Source: Akkermansiaceae bacterium (lineage in GTDB: Bacteria; Verrucomicrobiota; Verrucomicrobiia; Verrucomicrobiales; Akkermansiaceae). Taken from it: a stretch of DNA of 36,644 nt. Made by a program: the position numbers and the translations under genes. The stretch is taken from NCBI GenBank assembly GCA_013001695.1, contig JABDMC010000262.1, positions 1 to 36,644 of the forward strand, read 5' to 3'. Positions 1 to 8,045 of this stretch are shown piece after piece. The notes beneath the pieces were generated by a model. The model was not told the DNA's origin. It did not search any database and saw only the letters and a program-made list of their open reading frames with translations. Each line of letters opens with the position of its first letter. Position 1 is the stretch's first letter.

Positions 1-930
1 GCCCGGGAGGAATGCGGCGCGGATCTCAGCTCGGAGGTGGAGGGTTTCTGCGAGGACATCTTTTCGCGCCAGGGCGCGGTTCTCTGCGGTCCGGGGGGCG
101 GCCGATTCGTGTACGACCTCCGGGCCCGGTTCGACTTGTTCTGCAAATTGACTCCGGTGACACCCCTTCCGGCCCTCGCCGATGCGGGCGTGATGAAGGC
201 GAGCGCCCGCCGGGACGTCGATCTCGTGGTGGTGCGGGAGAATGCCGGGGGGCTCTACTTCGGGGAAGGAGCGCAGCGTGGCGCCGGCCCGGAGCGATCC
301 GCCGATCATCGTTTTGCCTACCGCGAGGACGAGGTGGCGCGGATCCTGGAGGTGGCCATGAGGCTCGCGGCGGCGCGGCGGGGGAAGATCATGCTGGCCC
401 TGAAGCCCGGCGGGGTCCCCGCCATCAGCGCCCTCTGGCAGAATTGTTTCCAGCGGGTTTCCGCGGAGCACCGGGTTGAGGCGGCCGTGCTGGAGATCGA
501 CAACGCCGTCTACCAGGTCCTCGAGAAGGCCCGCGAGTTCGATGTGGTCGTGGCGCCCAACATGTTCGCGGACGTGCTGTCCGACGCCTGCAGCCTCCTG
601 CTCGGGTCGCGCGGGATGTCCTTTTCCGGGAACTTCAGCGCCCGGGGGCACGCCGTTTTCCAGACCGGTCACGGCGCGGCCCACGATCTCGCCGGGAAGG
701 ACGAGGCCAACCCGATCGGGCAGGTTCTGTCCGTGGCGATGATGCTGCGGGAGAGTTTCGGGCTCGACCGCGAGGCCGCGGCGATCGAGGCGGCGGTGGT
801 GCGGACGGTCGGCGCGGGATGGAGGACCCGCGACATCGCCGGGCGGGACAGCACGGTGGTGGGCACCCGGGAAATGGGGCGCCGGATCTGCAGCGAGCTG
901 GAGCGTCTCTTGGCCGCCGGACGCGAGTGA
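1..930 (+). CDS. Isopropylmalate/isocitrate dehydrogenase-family enzyme, 5' end missing
   Basis: The frame is open from base 1, so the start lies outside the window; about 309 codons are visible against a usual 350-360. The family oxidatively decarboxylates 2-hydroxy-3-carboxy acids with NAD(P) and a divalent metal. Counting codons from base 1, the catalytic Tyr (86, in GGLYFG), Lys (135) and the metal-binding Asp trio (167, 191, 195) keep the spacing I recall for Thermus LeuB. The FADVLSDA and DLAGKDEANPIGQVLS motifs are recognisable. One arginine that holds the substrate malate moiety appears as Thr 51, while Arg 41 and Arg 79 are kept, and the usual VDKANV motif reads ALKPGGV. I infer an active enzyme with a non-standard substrate. 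It heads a four-gene operon, 58 bp before the aldehyde dehydrogenase. LeuB itself is unlikely. Confidence 0.85.
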   Translation, partial: AREECGADLSSEVEGFCEDIFSRQGAVLCGPGGGRFVYDLRARFDLFCKLTPVTPLPALADAGVMKASARRDVDLVVVRENAGGLYFGEGAQRGAGPERSADHRFAYREDEVARILEVAMRLAAARRGKIMLALKPGGVPAISALWQNCFQRVSAEHRVEAAVLEIDNAVYQVLEKAREFDVVVAPNMFADVLSDACSLLLGSRGMSFSGNFSARGHAVFQTGHGAAHDLAGKDEANPIGQVLSVAMMLRESFGLDREAAAIEAAVVRTVGAGWRTRDIAGRDSTVVGTREMGRRICSELERLLAAGRE

Positions 931-988
931 GGATGCTCCCCGCCGCCAGGGGGGCCGATCGACCCCGGGAAAATCGCCGCACGACTCC

Positions 989-2416
989 ATGAAGAAGATC
1001 CCGGCAGCCCTGATCGACGGCGTGTGGACTCCGTCGCGGACGGACGACCCTTGGGCGCACCGGAACCCGGCGGATGCGGAGGAGGTGCTCTCGCAGGTGC
1101 CCGCCGCCGACCGGCAGACGGCCCTCGCGGCGGCGGCCGCGGCCGGCGCCCGGCAGCGAACGTGGGGCGAGCGCCCGGTGGAGGCGCGGCTGGAGGTCGT
1201 GAGGAGGTGGCAGGCCGGCCTTGACGCCCGCCAGGAGGATCTCGTCGCCCTGATGACGCGCGAGATCGGAAAGCCGCTCCGCGATGCGCAGGAGGAATGT
1301 TCCCGGGGCCTGCGCCACCTCGAGTCGGTGGTGCGCATCAGCGCCCGGCAACTGGTGGAGCAACCGGCGGGCGGGTCGTTCCGGACCCGCCTCCGGCCGG
1401 TGGGCACCATCCTGGCCATCACGCCGTGGAACAACCCGCTGGCGATTCCGGTCGGCAAGATCGCGCCGGCGCTCGCCTTCGGCAACGGCGTGGTCTGGAA
1501 GCCGGCCATGCAGGCCGCCGGCCTCGCGACGATGGTGGCCGATTGCCTCCTGGAGGCCGCGGACGACCCGCCCCCCCTGGCGGTCGTCTTTGGCGGGGAG
1601 CAGGTCGCAAAGATGCTGCTGGAGGACGCGCCGCTCGACGCGGTCACCTTCACCGGATCGTGTGCCGCGGGCCGGGAGGTCATCCGGCATTGCGGATCCC
1701 GGGCGCGGCCGGTGCAGGCCGAGATGGGCGGCAATAATGCCGTGATCGTCATGCCCGGCGTGACCCTCGACGAGGTCGTGGAGACCCTCCTTCCGGCCTG
1801 CTTTTCCTTTTCGGGACAACGGTGCACGGCGGTGCGCCGGGTGATCGTCCACGAGGCGCTGCGGGAGGAGTTTGCGCGGAAATTCACGGCCGCGGCGTCG
1901 GCGCTGGCCATCGGCCGGCCGGATGATCCCGCGACCGTCGTTGGCCCGCTGATATCCACCGCGCATCGCGACCGGGTCCTCGGCCTGGTCCGGCAGGAAG
2001 CCCGCCGCGGATCCTGCCAGGTGCTGAGCGGTGGGGCGATCCCCGCGGGGCTGGAGGCCGGGGCGTGGATGGAGCCCACCGTGGTGGCAGCCACGGTGGC
2101 CGACTCCCCGCTCGTCCGCGAGGAATCCTTTGCGCCGGTGGTCGTCCTGCAATCGTGCCGGGGCATCGAGGAGGCCGTCGCGCTCGCCAATGCGACCGAC
2201 TACGGGCTCGTGGCCGGTCTCTTCACGCGGGATCCGGCGGACGAGGAGATCTTCCTGCGGACCATCGAGGCCGGCATGGTGCGGGTGAATCCCGCCGATT
2301 TCGCGATCGCACCCGAGGCGCCGTTCACCGGATGGAAACGTTCCGGGCTCGGGCCCCCGGAACACGGACCGTGCGACCGCGACTTCCACGCAAAGATCCA
2401 GGTTGTCTACCCATGA
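989..2416 (+). CDS. NAD(P)-dependent aldehyde dehydrogenase
   Basis: A full-length (475 aa) member of the aldehyde dehydrogenase superfamily, which oxidises aldehydes to carboxylates through a cysteine thiohemiacetal. The general-base Glu 245 lies in EMGGNN and the nucleophile Cys 279 in GQRCTAVRR. They are 34 residues apart, the family spacing. The ITPWNNPL segment and the FTGS cofactor loop are also present. The C-terminus (FTGWKRSGLG) resembles succinate- and 2-oxoglutarate-semialdehyde-type enzymes, but the substrate cannot be read from the sequence. It lies 58 bp after the dehydrogenase-like gene and 31 bp before the methyltransferase start, consistent with one transcript. No signal peptide, so cytoplasmic. 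Confidence 0.93.
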   Translation: MKKIPAALIDGVWTPSRTDDPWAHRNPADAEEVLSQVPAADRQTALAAAAAAGARQRTWGERPVEARLEVVRRWQAGLDARQEDLVALMTREIGKPLRDAQEECSRGLRHLESVVRISARQLVEQPAGGSFRTRLRPVGTILAITPWNNPLAIPVGKIAPALAFGNGVVWKPAMQAAGLATMVADCLLEAADDPPPLAVVFGGEQVAKMLLEDAPLDAVTFTGSCAAGREVIRHCGSRARPVQAEMGGNNAVIVMPGVTLDEVVETLLPACFSFSGQRCTAVRRVIVHEALREEFARKFTAAASALAIGRPDDPATVVGPLISTAHRDRVLGLVRQEARRGSCQVLSGGAIPAGLEAGAWMEPTVVAATVADSPLVREESFAPVVVLQSCRGIEEAVALANATDYGLVAGLFTRDPADEEIFLRTIEAGMVRVNPADFAIAPEAPFTGWKRSGLGPPEHGPCDRDFHAKIQVVYP

Positions 2417-2447
2417 CGGCGCGTCACCGTCCCGCCGGCGAATCACC

Positions 2448-3290
2448 ATGAACGCAGCAGACGAATCGGCCCACCAGGCAGAGCGGATCCGCCGCGCGGG
2501 CGCGAGGCCCCACTTCGCGCCGGAGGAGGCGGTGCTGGCCGTCCACCGGGATCACCTCCGGGAGCTCGCGGCGGCGCTGGGGCGTCCTCCCGCCGTGCTG
2601 GTGCTCGGGGCCACCCCGGAGCTGGCGGACCTCGGGCTCGAGACGGGCTGCCCGGTGATCCAGGCGGACCGCAGCGCCGAGGTCCTCGCGGCGGCCGAGG
2701 TTCGCCGCCGGGTCGCCGACCGGAGCAACGAGCGGGTCCTGTGCAGCGACTGGAGCCGGCTCGAGGGCGTGCCCGACGGGTCGATCGACTTCGTGATGGG
2801 TGATGCCGCCCTGAACAACGTGCCGGCCGCCGCCCAGCAGGCGGTCTTCGCGGAATTGCGGCGGGTGATGCGCGGTGGCGGCGTGTGTTCCCTGAAGCAG
2901 ATCGTCACTCCCGACCCGATTCCGGCGCGCTACGAGATGGCGAACGCCCTTGCGGCCTACCGCCACGGCGATCTCTCCGCCTCCGAGTTCTACATCATCG
3001 TGCGCTTTGCCAGCTTCCACGCCGAGCTGTTCGAGCCGGACGGCTCCCTCCTCGACGGGAGGCGCGTCTTCGAGGCCATCGACGACATGATGCGCGCCGG
3101 CACCCTGACCCGCGAGGAGTTCGCGTTTCTCGACTCGCGGCGCGGACGCACCCGGCACACCATCTTCACGGCGGCCGCCCAGCGCGACCTCCTGCAGTCC
3201 GAGTTGGGCGAGTGCGCCATCGTCCCGGTGCCGGGAGGGTGCCACTACGAGGACATATTGAATCTTTTCAGGGTGGCCGTCGCACCCTAG
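2448..3290 (+). CDS. Class I SAM-dependent methyltransferase-like protein
   Basis: About 280 aa. The N-terminal half has a Rossmann motif I of the form VLVLGATPEL near residue 45. It is followed by an acidic residue at the second strand (IQADRS) and a motif IV-like stretch (SIDFVMGDAALNN). These are the usual marks of class I methyltransferases, and the GATPEL form is typical of a subgroup with unassigned substrates. The C-terminal half, from about residue 160, matches nothing I recognise. A TTG codon at 2403 would extend the frame into the upstream aldehyde dehydrogenase; I prefer ATG 2448, 31 bp after that gene's stop. It is followed 27 bp later by the adenylate-forming ligase. The substrate is unknown, perhaps the product of this operon. 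Confidence 0.75.
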   Translation: MNAADESAHQAERIRRAGARPHFAPEEAVLAVHRDHLRELAAALGRPPAVLVLGATPELADLGLETGCPVIQADRSAEVLAAAEVRRRVADRSNERVLCSDWSRLEGVPDGSIDFVMGDAALNNVPAAAQQAVFAELRRVMRGGGVCSLKQIVTPDPIPARYEMANALAAYRHGDLSASEFYIIVRFASFHAELFEPDGSLLDGRRVFEAIDDMMRAGTLTREEFAFLDSRRGRTRHTIFTAAAQRDLLQSELGECAIVPVPGGCHYEDILNLFRVAVAP

Positions 3291-3317
3291 ACCATCGGGG
3301 GGCGGATCGCATCACCC

Positions 3318-4691
3318 ATGAGCTGGAATCCCGAAATCATGAGCGCCGTGCCGGAGTGCGCGTGGCCCGGCCTCGTCGGCGGTGAACCGGCCGCCCGCCT
3401 GGCCAGCCTCTTCCAGCTGGAGCAATCGCAATGGCTGGCCCCGGAGGTCCTGCGGGAGCGGCAACTCCGGCAGGCCGGCCTGCTGCTCGCGCATGCCGAG
3501 GAGACGATCCCCTTTTACCGGAGCCGGTTCGCATCAGCGGGTCTCGATGCCCACGCCCCGCTGACTCCCGAAGCCTGGGACTCGCTCCCCATCCTCCGCC
3601 GGGACGAGGTGCAGAAGGCCGGCCGCAAGCTGCTGAGCCGGTCGATCCCCAAGCCGCACGGGAAGGTCGCCTGGACGCAGACGTCGGGGTCGACCGGCCA
3701 GCCGGTGAAGGTGGCGCGCACCGAGTTGGTCGGCCACTACTGGTGCGTCTTCACCCTGCGCAACCACCAGTGGCACGAGCGCGATTTCAGCGGCAAGCTG
3801 GCGTCGATCCGCGCCATGAAGGGCGGCGCTCCCCCGCCCGATGGCGTCGCGGCGGCGTCCTGGGGCCGGGCCACCCACGGGCTCTTCCACACCGGCAAGT
3901 CCTTCGTCCTCGAGGTCGGGGCCAGCCTCACCGAGCAGGTGGATTGGTTGCAGAAGATCGATCCCGCCTACCTCCTGACCTACCCGTCGAACATCCGGGC
4001 CCTGGCGGATCGGTGCCTCGAACGCGGGATCGAGCTCCCCGGCCTGCGACAGGTGCAGTCCGTCGGCGAGATCGTCACGCCGGCCATGCGGAACGCGTCC
4101 CGCGAAGCCTGGGGGGCGCCGCTGATCGACACCTACAGTTCCGAGGAGTTCGGCTACATCGCGCTGCAATGCCCGTCGAGCGAGGGGATGCACATCCAGG
4201 CGGAGAACCTTCTCGTCGAGCTGCTCGACGAGAACGGCCGCCCCTGCGCGCCGGGAGAGACCGGGCGGCTTGTCATCACCGGGCTGCACAACTACGCGAT
4301 GCCGCTGATCCGCTACGAGATCGGCGACCACGCGGTGGCCGGGGAACGGTGCGCCTGCGGCCGGGGGCTGCCGGTTCTCAGCAAGATCCTGGGCCGGACG
4401 CGGAACATGCTCGTGAAGGAGTCCGGCGAGATGGTGTGGCCGCGGTTCGGGGTGCGCCGTTTCCGGGAGATCGCCCCCATCCGCCAGTACCAGGCGATCC
4501 AGAAGAGCTTCACCGAGATGCACGTCCGGCTCGTGGCGGACCGTCCCCTCACCCCCGACCAGGAAGCGCGCCTGATCAGGCACATCCGGGAGTCGCTCGA
4601 ATCCCCGTTCGAGATCGCGCTGGAATACTTGGACGAGATTCCCCGCAGCAAGGGCGGGAAATACGACGTCTTCGTCAGCGAGGTCAGCTGA
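3318..4691 (+). CDS. PaaK/CapK-type adenylate-forming ligase
   Basis: A 457-aa protein of the phenylacetate-CoA ligase/coenzyme F390 synthetase branch of the AMP-binding superfamily. The phosphate-binding loop reads [12 protein letters not shown] near residue 120, with [10 protein letters not shown] near 275 and the core motif LIRYEIGD near 335. The Cys-rich CACGRGLP segment typical of PaaK homologues comes just after, and the C-terminal lid ends in SKGGKYDVF with the expected lysine. Such enzymes activate a carboxylic acid as an acyl-adenylate and pass it to CoA or another acceptor; CapK versions sit in polysaccharide or natural-product loci. The substrate here is unknown. Its TGA stop overlaps the stop of the convergent dioxygenase within the palindrome TCAGCTGA. 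Confidence 0.88.
   Translation: MSWNPEIMSAVPECAWPGLVGGEPAARLASLFQLEQSQWLAPEVLRERQLRQAGLLLAHAEETIPFYRSRFASAGLDAHAPLTPEAWDSLPILRRDEVQKAGRKLLSRSIPKPHGKVAWTQTSGSTGQPVKVARTELVGHYWCVFTLRNHQWHERDFSGKLASIRAMKGGAPPPDGVAAASWGRATHGLFHTGKSFVLEVGASLTEQVDWLQKIDPAYLLTYPSNIRALADRCLERGIELPGLRQVQSVGEIVTPAMRNASREAWGAPLIDTYSSEEFGYIALQCPSSEGMHIQAENLLVELLDENGRPCAPGETGRLVITGLHNYAMPLIRYEIGDHAVAGERCACGRGLPVLSKILGRTRNMLVKESGEMVWPRFGVRRFREIAPIRQYQAIQKSFTEMHVRLVADRPLTPDQEARLIRHIRESLESPFEIALEYLDEIPRSKGGKYDVFVSEVS
4684..4691. other. 8-bp palindrome carrying two convergent stop codons
   Basis: The sequence TCAGCTGA is its own reverse complement. It supplies TGA to the ligase on the plus strand (4689-4691) and TGA to the dioxygenase on the minus strand (4684-4686). 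No space is left for a terminator between the two genes, so their transcripts must overlap at the 3' ends unless termination occurs inside the opposing gene. Confidence 0.9.
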
Positions 4692-5835
4692 CGCCGGCGG
4701 GCTTCGAGGCGGCCGGCGGGCCGTTGTGGGCGGCGCCAAGCTCGACGCCGACCTGCTGCGCGACGGCCCCGAGTTCGGCCTGCACCTGCGGAAGGCGCTC
4801 GAGGTCGACGGAATCCGGCCGGCCGGGGGCGGGCAGGTACTTGTCGGCGACCATGCGGCGCAGGAGCGGGCTGGATTCCGGCGCCGTGTAGGCGTCGTTG
4901 GACATGAAGACCTCGCTGAAGTCGGTCCGGCAGGCGCCGGTGTATCCCAGCATCAGCTGGAAGCGGGGCTTGATGGAATTGCGGCTCCCGTAGTGGAGGC
5001 AGCCGGACGACTCGATGAAGAGCACCGTGCCGCGCGGGTAGGTGAAGGGGATGACCTCGGACCGGTCGACGGTGGCGTAGACGGCCTCGTCGGAAATGCG
5101 GTAGCCGAGCCCCGGCCCCCAGTAGCCGAGGCGCTCCCGGACCTTCTGCGAGGTTCCGCGCGGCAGGAAGGTCCACGGCCCGTGCTCGAGGGTCGTGTCC
5201 TCCATGACCACCAGGACGTAGAGGTTCGGCAGCGAGTAGTAGTCGATGTGATAGAGCTGGCTGTCCTTGGGGCGGTCGGGTTCCGCGTCGAAGGCGGCAT
5301 TGCTCTCCACCAGGCGGATGCCCGGCGGAAGCGTCGTGGAAAGCGCCGGAATGGTCCGCAGGTAGTGCCCGACGACCGAGACGATGTCGCTCGACGTCGC
5401 GAAGTCGAGGAACGACGGGTAGGTTTCGGCGTCCTCGAGGCTGAACACGTTCTGGAAGTAGCTCCGGTAGGCGCCCTTCTCGGACTGCTGGCGGCCGGCG
5501 CGCTCGGCGAAGATGCGATCGGAGTCCTCGAGGACGCGGTCGAGGTGCGGCAACGACATGGAGGTGTCGAGCGCCCACCCGTCGTGCATGGTGACGGGCG
5601 CCGCGGAGCACCCGCCGTTCTCCTCGAGGAGCTCGTCGAAGCGCGTCCGGTAGAGCTCGTCGCGCCAGGCCTTTTCCCGGGCGAACTTGCACTCGTTGTA
5701 GGATTCCGCGAGCCGCATGGTGGGCGCAATCCCGAGGCACGCCATGTGGTCGTGGTGAAGATGCTTCGCCAATGGCCGGTAAATCGCGTCGAGTTCGCTG
5801 GGCTTCATGACGCGCCATGCAAGGTTGCGCCGCAT
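4684..5835 (-). CDS. PhyH-family Fe(II)/2-oxoglutarate dioxygenase
   Basis: A 383-aa protein with the phytanoyl-CoA dioxygenase fold signature. His 196 and Asp 198 (YHIDYYS) with distal His 281 (CLHYGS) form the iron facial triad. Arg 291, ten residues after that His, is placed to bind 2-oxoglutarate. The family hydroxylates or otherwise oxidises small molecules and is frequent in secondary metabolism. The C-terminal 40 residues look disordered. ATG 5808 (MKPSELDA) is an alternative start that removes nine basic residues; neither start has a clear ribosome-binding site. It faces the ligase operon tail to tail, overlapping by 8 bp, and follows the sugar kinase by 42 bp on the same strand. Whether it acts with the ligase operon is inference. 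Confidence 0.85.
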   Translation of the reverse strand: MRRNLAWRVMKPSELDAIYRPLAKHLHHDHMACLGIAPTMRLAESYNECKFAREKAWRDELYRTRFDELLEENGGCSAAPVTMHDGWALDTSMSLPHLDRVLEDSDRIFAERAGRQQSEKGAYRSYFQNVFSLEDAETYPSFLDFATSSDIVSVVGHYLRTIPALSTTLPPGIRLVESNAAFDAEPDRPKDSQLYHIDYYSLPNLYVLVVMEDTTLEHGPWTFLPRGTSQKVRERLGYWGPGLGYRISDEAVYATVDRSEVIPFTYPRGTVLFIESSGCLHYGSRNSIKPRFQLMLGYTGACRTDFSEVFMSNDAYTAPESSPLLRRMVADKYLPAPGRPDSVDLERLPQVQAELGAVAQQVGVELGAAHNGPPAASKPAGVS

Positions 5836-5864
5836 CCGAGGGCAAGGGAATTCAGCCGGGGCGC

Positions 5865-5878
5865 GGCGGGCGCCCGCC
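5865..5878 (-). terminator. Perfect GC palindrome at the kinase stop codon
   Basis: On the minus strand GGCGGGCGCCCGCC begins at the last base of the TAG stop of the sugar kinase. It can fold as a 5-bp stem with a GCGC loop. No T-tract follows, so it is not a canonical intrinsic terminator. It resembles the REP-like core found after rpsP. Confidence 0.5.
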
Positions 5879-6954
5879 TACCGCTGGACGCGGGCGTTGC
5901 CCTTCCAGATGCTCCAGACCTGGTCCTCGTCGGCCGGCTGGCCGTAGTCGGTGAGGAGGGTGGCGGCGAGGGCGCCGCTGGCCCAGCCGAACTGGGCGCA
6001 CTTCTCGCCTTCCCAGCCGCGGAGGATCCCGTAGAGGAGGCCGCCGACGAAGCCGTCGCCGCCGCCGATGCGGTCCAGGACGCCGATCTCGCGGGGCTCG
6101 ATGACGTGCCAGTCGTCGCCGTCGGCCACGATGCCGCCCCACTCGTGGAGGTTCACGCTGATGACCTCCCGGAGGGTCGTTCCGTAGACCGACCCGTTCG
6201 GAAACTGCTTCTTCACCCGCTCGATCATCTCCTTGAAGCTCTCGATCTTGCCGGAGATGCCGGCCCCGCCCGCTTCGGGCCCCTCCACCCCGAGGCAGAG
6301 CTGGAAGTCCTCCTCGTTGCCGACCAGGACGTCGGCGAGGGTGCCGATCTCGTGGAAGGCGGCGCTGAGTTCCTTCTCGCGGCCCTTCCAGAAGGTGGCC
6401 CGGTGGTTCAGGTCGAAGGAGATCTTGGTGCCGTGCTTCTTGGCGGCCCGCGCCACGTCGAGGCAGAACTGCGTGCTCTCTTCGGAGAGCGCCGCGATCA
6501 ACCCCGACATGTGCACGACCTGGGCGCCCTCGTCACCGAAGATGCGCTCGAGGTCGAAGTCCTTGGCATTCAGTTCCCGCCCGATCTCCCCGGCCCGGTC
6601 GTTCCAGACGCGGGGCCCGCGCGAGCCGGTGCCGCTGTCGGCCATGTTGATCTGGTGGCGGTAGCCCCACGGGCCGCCCTGCTCGATCTCGGGGCCCTCG
6701 TAGTCCATGTGGCGTCCGGCGAGGTTGTCCTTGATGAAGCGCGAGACCGGGCTGCCCTTGACGAAGGAGGTGAGGATCTTGACCGGCAACCCGAGGTAGG
6801 AGGACACGCTCCCGACGTTCGACTCGGCGCTGCTGGCGGTCATCTTGAAGGTGTCGCTGCAGTGGAACGGCTGCCCGTTCACGGGAGTGAGGCGGGTCCC
6901 CATGCTGGTGGGGATCACCATGGCGTATTTGCAGTCTTGCTTGAGGTCGATCAT
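5878..6954 (-). CDS. PfkB-family carbohydrate kinase, possibly 2-keto-3-deoxygluconate kinase
   Basis: A 358-aa ribokinase/PfkB-fold kinase. The C-terminal signature reads DRIGGGDGF with the catalytic base Asp 300 and anion-hole glycines, in place of the more common DTxGAGD. The VGNEEDF segment near residue 220 is typical of KdgK-like members, and [10 protein letters not shown] near 180 matches the sugar-acid subgroup. The family phosphorylates sugars or sugar acids with ATP; KdgK makes 2-keto-3-deoxy-6-phosphogluconate. The assignment is supported by the divergent dehydrogenase, which resembles fructuronate/mannonate reductases. It starts at ATG 6954 and shares a 126-bp intergenic region with that gene. 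It is cytoplasmic; fructokinase or another hexose-acid kinase remains possible. Confidence 0.85.
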   Translation of the reverse strand: MIDLKQDCKYAMVIPTSMGTRLTPVNGQPFHCSDTFKMTASSAESNVGSVSSYLGLPVKILTSFVKGSPVSRFIKDNLAGRHMDYEGPEIEQGGPWGYRHQINMADSGTGSRGPRVWNDRAGEIGRELNAKDFDLERIFGDEGAQVVHMSGLIAALSEESTQFCLDVARAAKKHGTKISFDLNHRATFWKGREKELSAAFHEIGTLADVLVGNEEDFQLCLGVEGPEAGGAGISGKIESFKEMIERVKKQFPNGSVYGTTLREVISVNLHEWGGIVADGDDWHVIEPREIGVLDRIGGGDGFVGGLLYGILRGWEGEKCAQFGWASGALAATLLTDYGQPADEDQVWSIWKGNARVQR

Positions 6955-7080
6955 GCCGGGTCCGGTGCGGTGGAGGGCGGCTGGTATCAGGAAGCCGGGG
7001 GGGGCGCAAGCCTAAGCCCCGTGGGGACGCGGCCGGATCCGGCGTGGACATGGGTCCCGGATGGCGCTAGGCCCTTGGCC
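6955..7080. promoter_or_regulatory. Divergent intergenic region between kinase and reductase
   Basis: These 126 bp must hold the promoters of both divergent genes. On the minus strand a loose pair, TTGCGC (7009-7004) and ATACCA (6987-6982) spaced by 16 bp, could serve the kinase. I see no convincing pair for the reductase and no clear operator palindrome. The position is supported, the elements only weakly. Confidence 0.35.
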
Positions 7081-7863
7081 ATGTCGGAATACTTGGACAA
7101 GCTCTTCTCCCTCGACGGCAAGGTGGCCGTCATCATCGGGGGCACCGGTGAACTGTGCGGGGCGATGGCGGAGGGACTCGCCGGGGCCGGGGCGGAGGCG
7201 GTGCTCGTCGGCCGGAGCGAAGAGAAGGCCGGGGCGCGCATGGACGTCATCAAGGCGGCGGGCGGGAAGACGCGGTTCATCGCGGCGGACGTCGGCAGCC
7301 GCGAGGCCATGGACTCGCTCCGCGACGAGGTTCTCTCGCAGTGCGGGCAGGTCGACATCCTCGTCAACGGCGCCGGGGTGAACTCCCCCACCCCGGTTCT
7401 CGACATTCCGGAGGACGAGTTCGCGCGCATCATCGACATCAACCTCGGCGGGGTTCTCCGTGCCTGCCAGGCCTTCGGGTCCTACTTCGTCGACCGCCAG
7501 GTGGCGGGGTCGATCATCAACCTCGGATCGATCTCGGGGCTCAACCCGCTTTCCCGGGTCTTCACCTACTCGGCCTCGAAGGCCGCGGTCCACAACCTGA
7601 CCCGCAACCTCGCCCGCGAGTGGGCCCCGCACAAGATCCGGGTCAACACCCTCGTCCCCGGGTTTTTCCCCGCCGAGCAGAATCGCAAGGTCCTCACCCC
7701 GGACCGCATCGCCCAGATCCTCGGGCACACGCCCATGGACCGCTTCGGGCACGCCCCGGAGCTCGTGGGGGCCACCCTCCTGCTGGCCTCCAACGAGGCG
7801 GGCGGCTTCATCACCGGCACCGAGCTGATCGTGGATGGCGGGTTCAACGCGGTGAGCATCTGA
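7081..7863 (+). CDS. Short-chain dehydrogenase/reductase, D-mannonate (fructuronate) reductase type
   Basis: A 260-aa classical SDR. The cofactor loop is a variant, GGTGELCG, near residue 20. NGAG lies near 97, and the catalytic Ser 150, Tyr 163 and Lys 167 have the usual 13- and 4-residue spacings. The C-terminus ends [15 protein letters not shown] as in many SDRs. The long N-terminus before the Rossmann strand ([14 protein letters not shown]) and the neighbouring KDG-like kinase suggest the SDR-type reductase of hexuronate breakdown, which interconverts fructuronate and mannonate. This is inferred from context; SDR substrates cannot be read reliably from sequence. The frame stays open far upstream, but only ATG 7081 gives a normal SDR start. 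Confidence 0.85.
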   Translation: MSEYLDKLFSLDGKVAVIIGGTGELCGAMAEGLAGAGAEAVLVGRSEEKAGARMDVIKAAGGKTRFIAADVGSREAMDSLRDEVLSQCGQVDILVNGAGVNSPTPVLDIPEDEFARIIDINLGGVLRACQAFGSYFVDRQVAGSIINLGSISGLNPLSRVFTYSASKAAVHNLTRNLAREWAPHKIRVNTLVPGFFPAEQNRKVLTPDRIAQILGHTPMDRFGHAPELVGATLLLASNEAGGFITGTELIVDGGFNAVSI

Positions 7864-7877
7864 GCCCCCTCGGGGGC
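7864..7877 (+). terminator. GC hairpin abutting the reductase stop
   Basis: GCCCCC-TC-GGGGGC starts at the base right after the TGA stop and can form a 5-bp stem with a four-base loop. No T-run follows. The rest of the 182-bp gap before secA is GC-rich, includes the palindrome GGCGGGCCCGCC, and shows no gene. Confidence 0.5.
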
Positions 7878-8045
7878 ATCCGGCCACCCCGGCTTGTGCC
7901 CCGGCGGGCCCGCCCCGGCCGCGACGGCCTTGCAATTGCGGACATGGGGCCCAGTGTGGCTTGCCCTGCGGGCCTTCCGCGTGTATGGAGACCGCCGCTT
8001 CGGCCGGCGATTCCACGGCTATTCCTATGATGATTCTCCGTTCCC

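Noticed and set aside
4726-7080. Open frame extending the reductase about 785 codons upstream
   Set aside because: It covers the dioxygenase and kinase on the other strand and has no recognisable domain; the SDR begins normally at ATG 7081.
8026-8031. TATGAT as the secA -10 box
   Set aside because: No acceptable -35 lies 16-18 bp upstream, and the leader would be only a few bases long.
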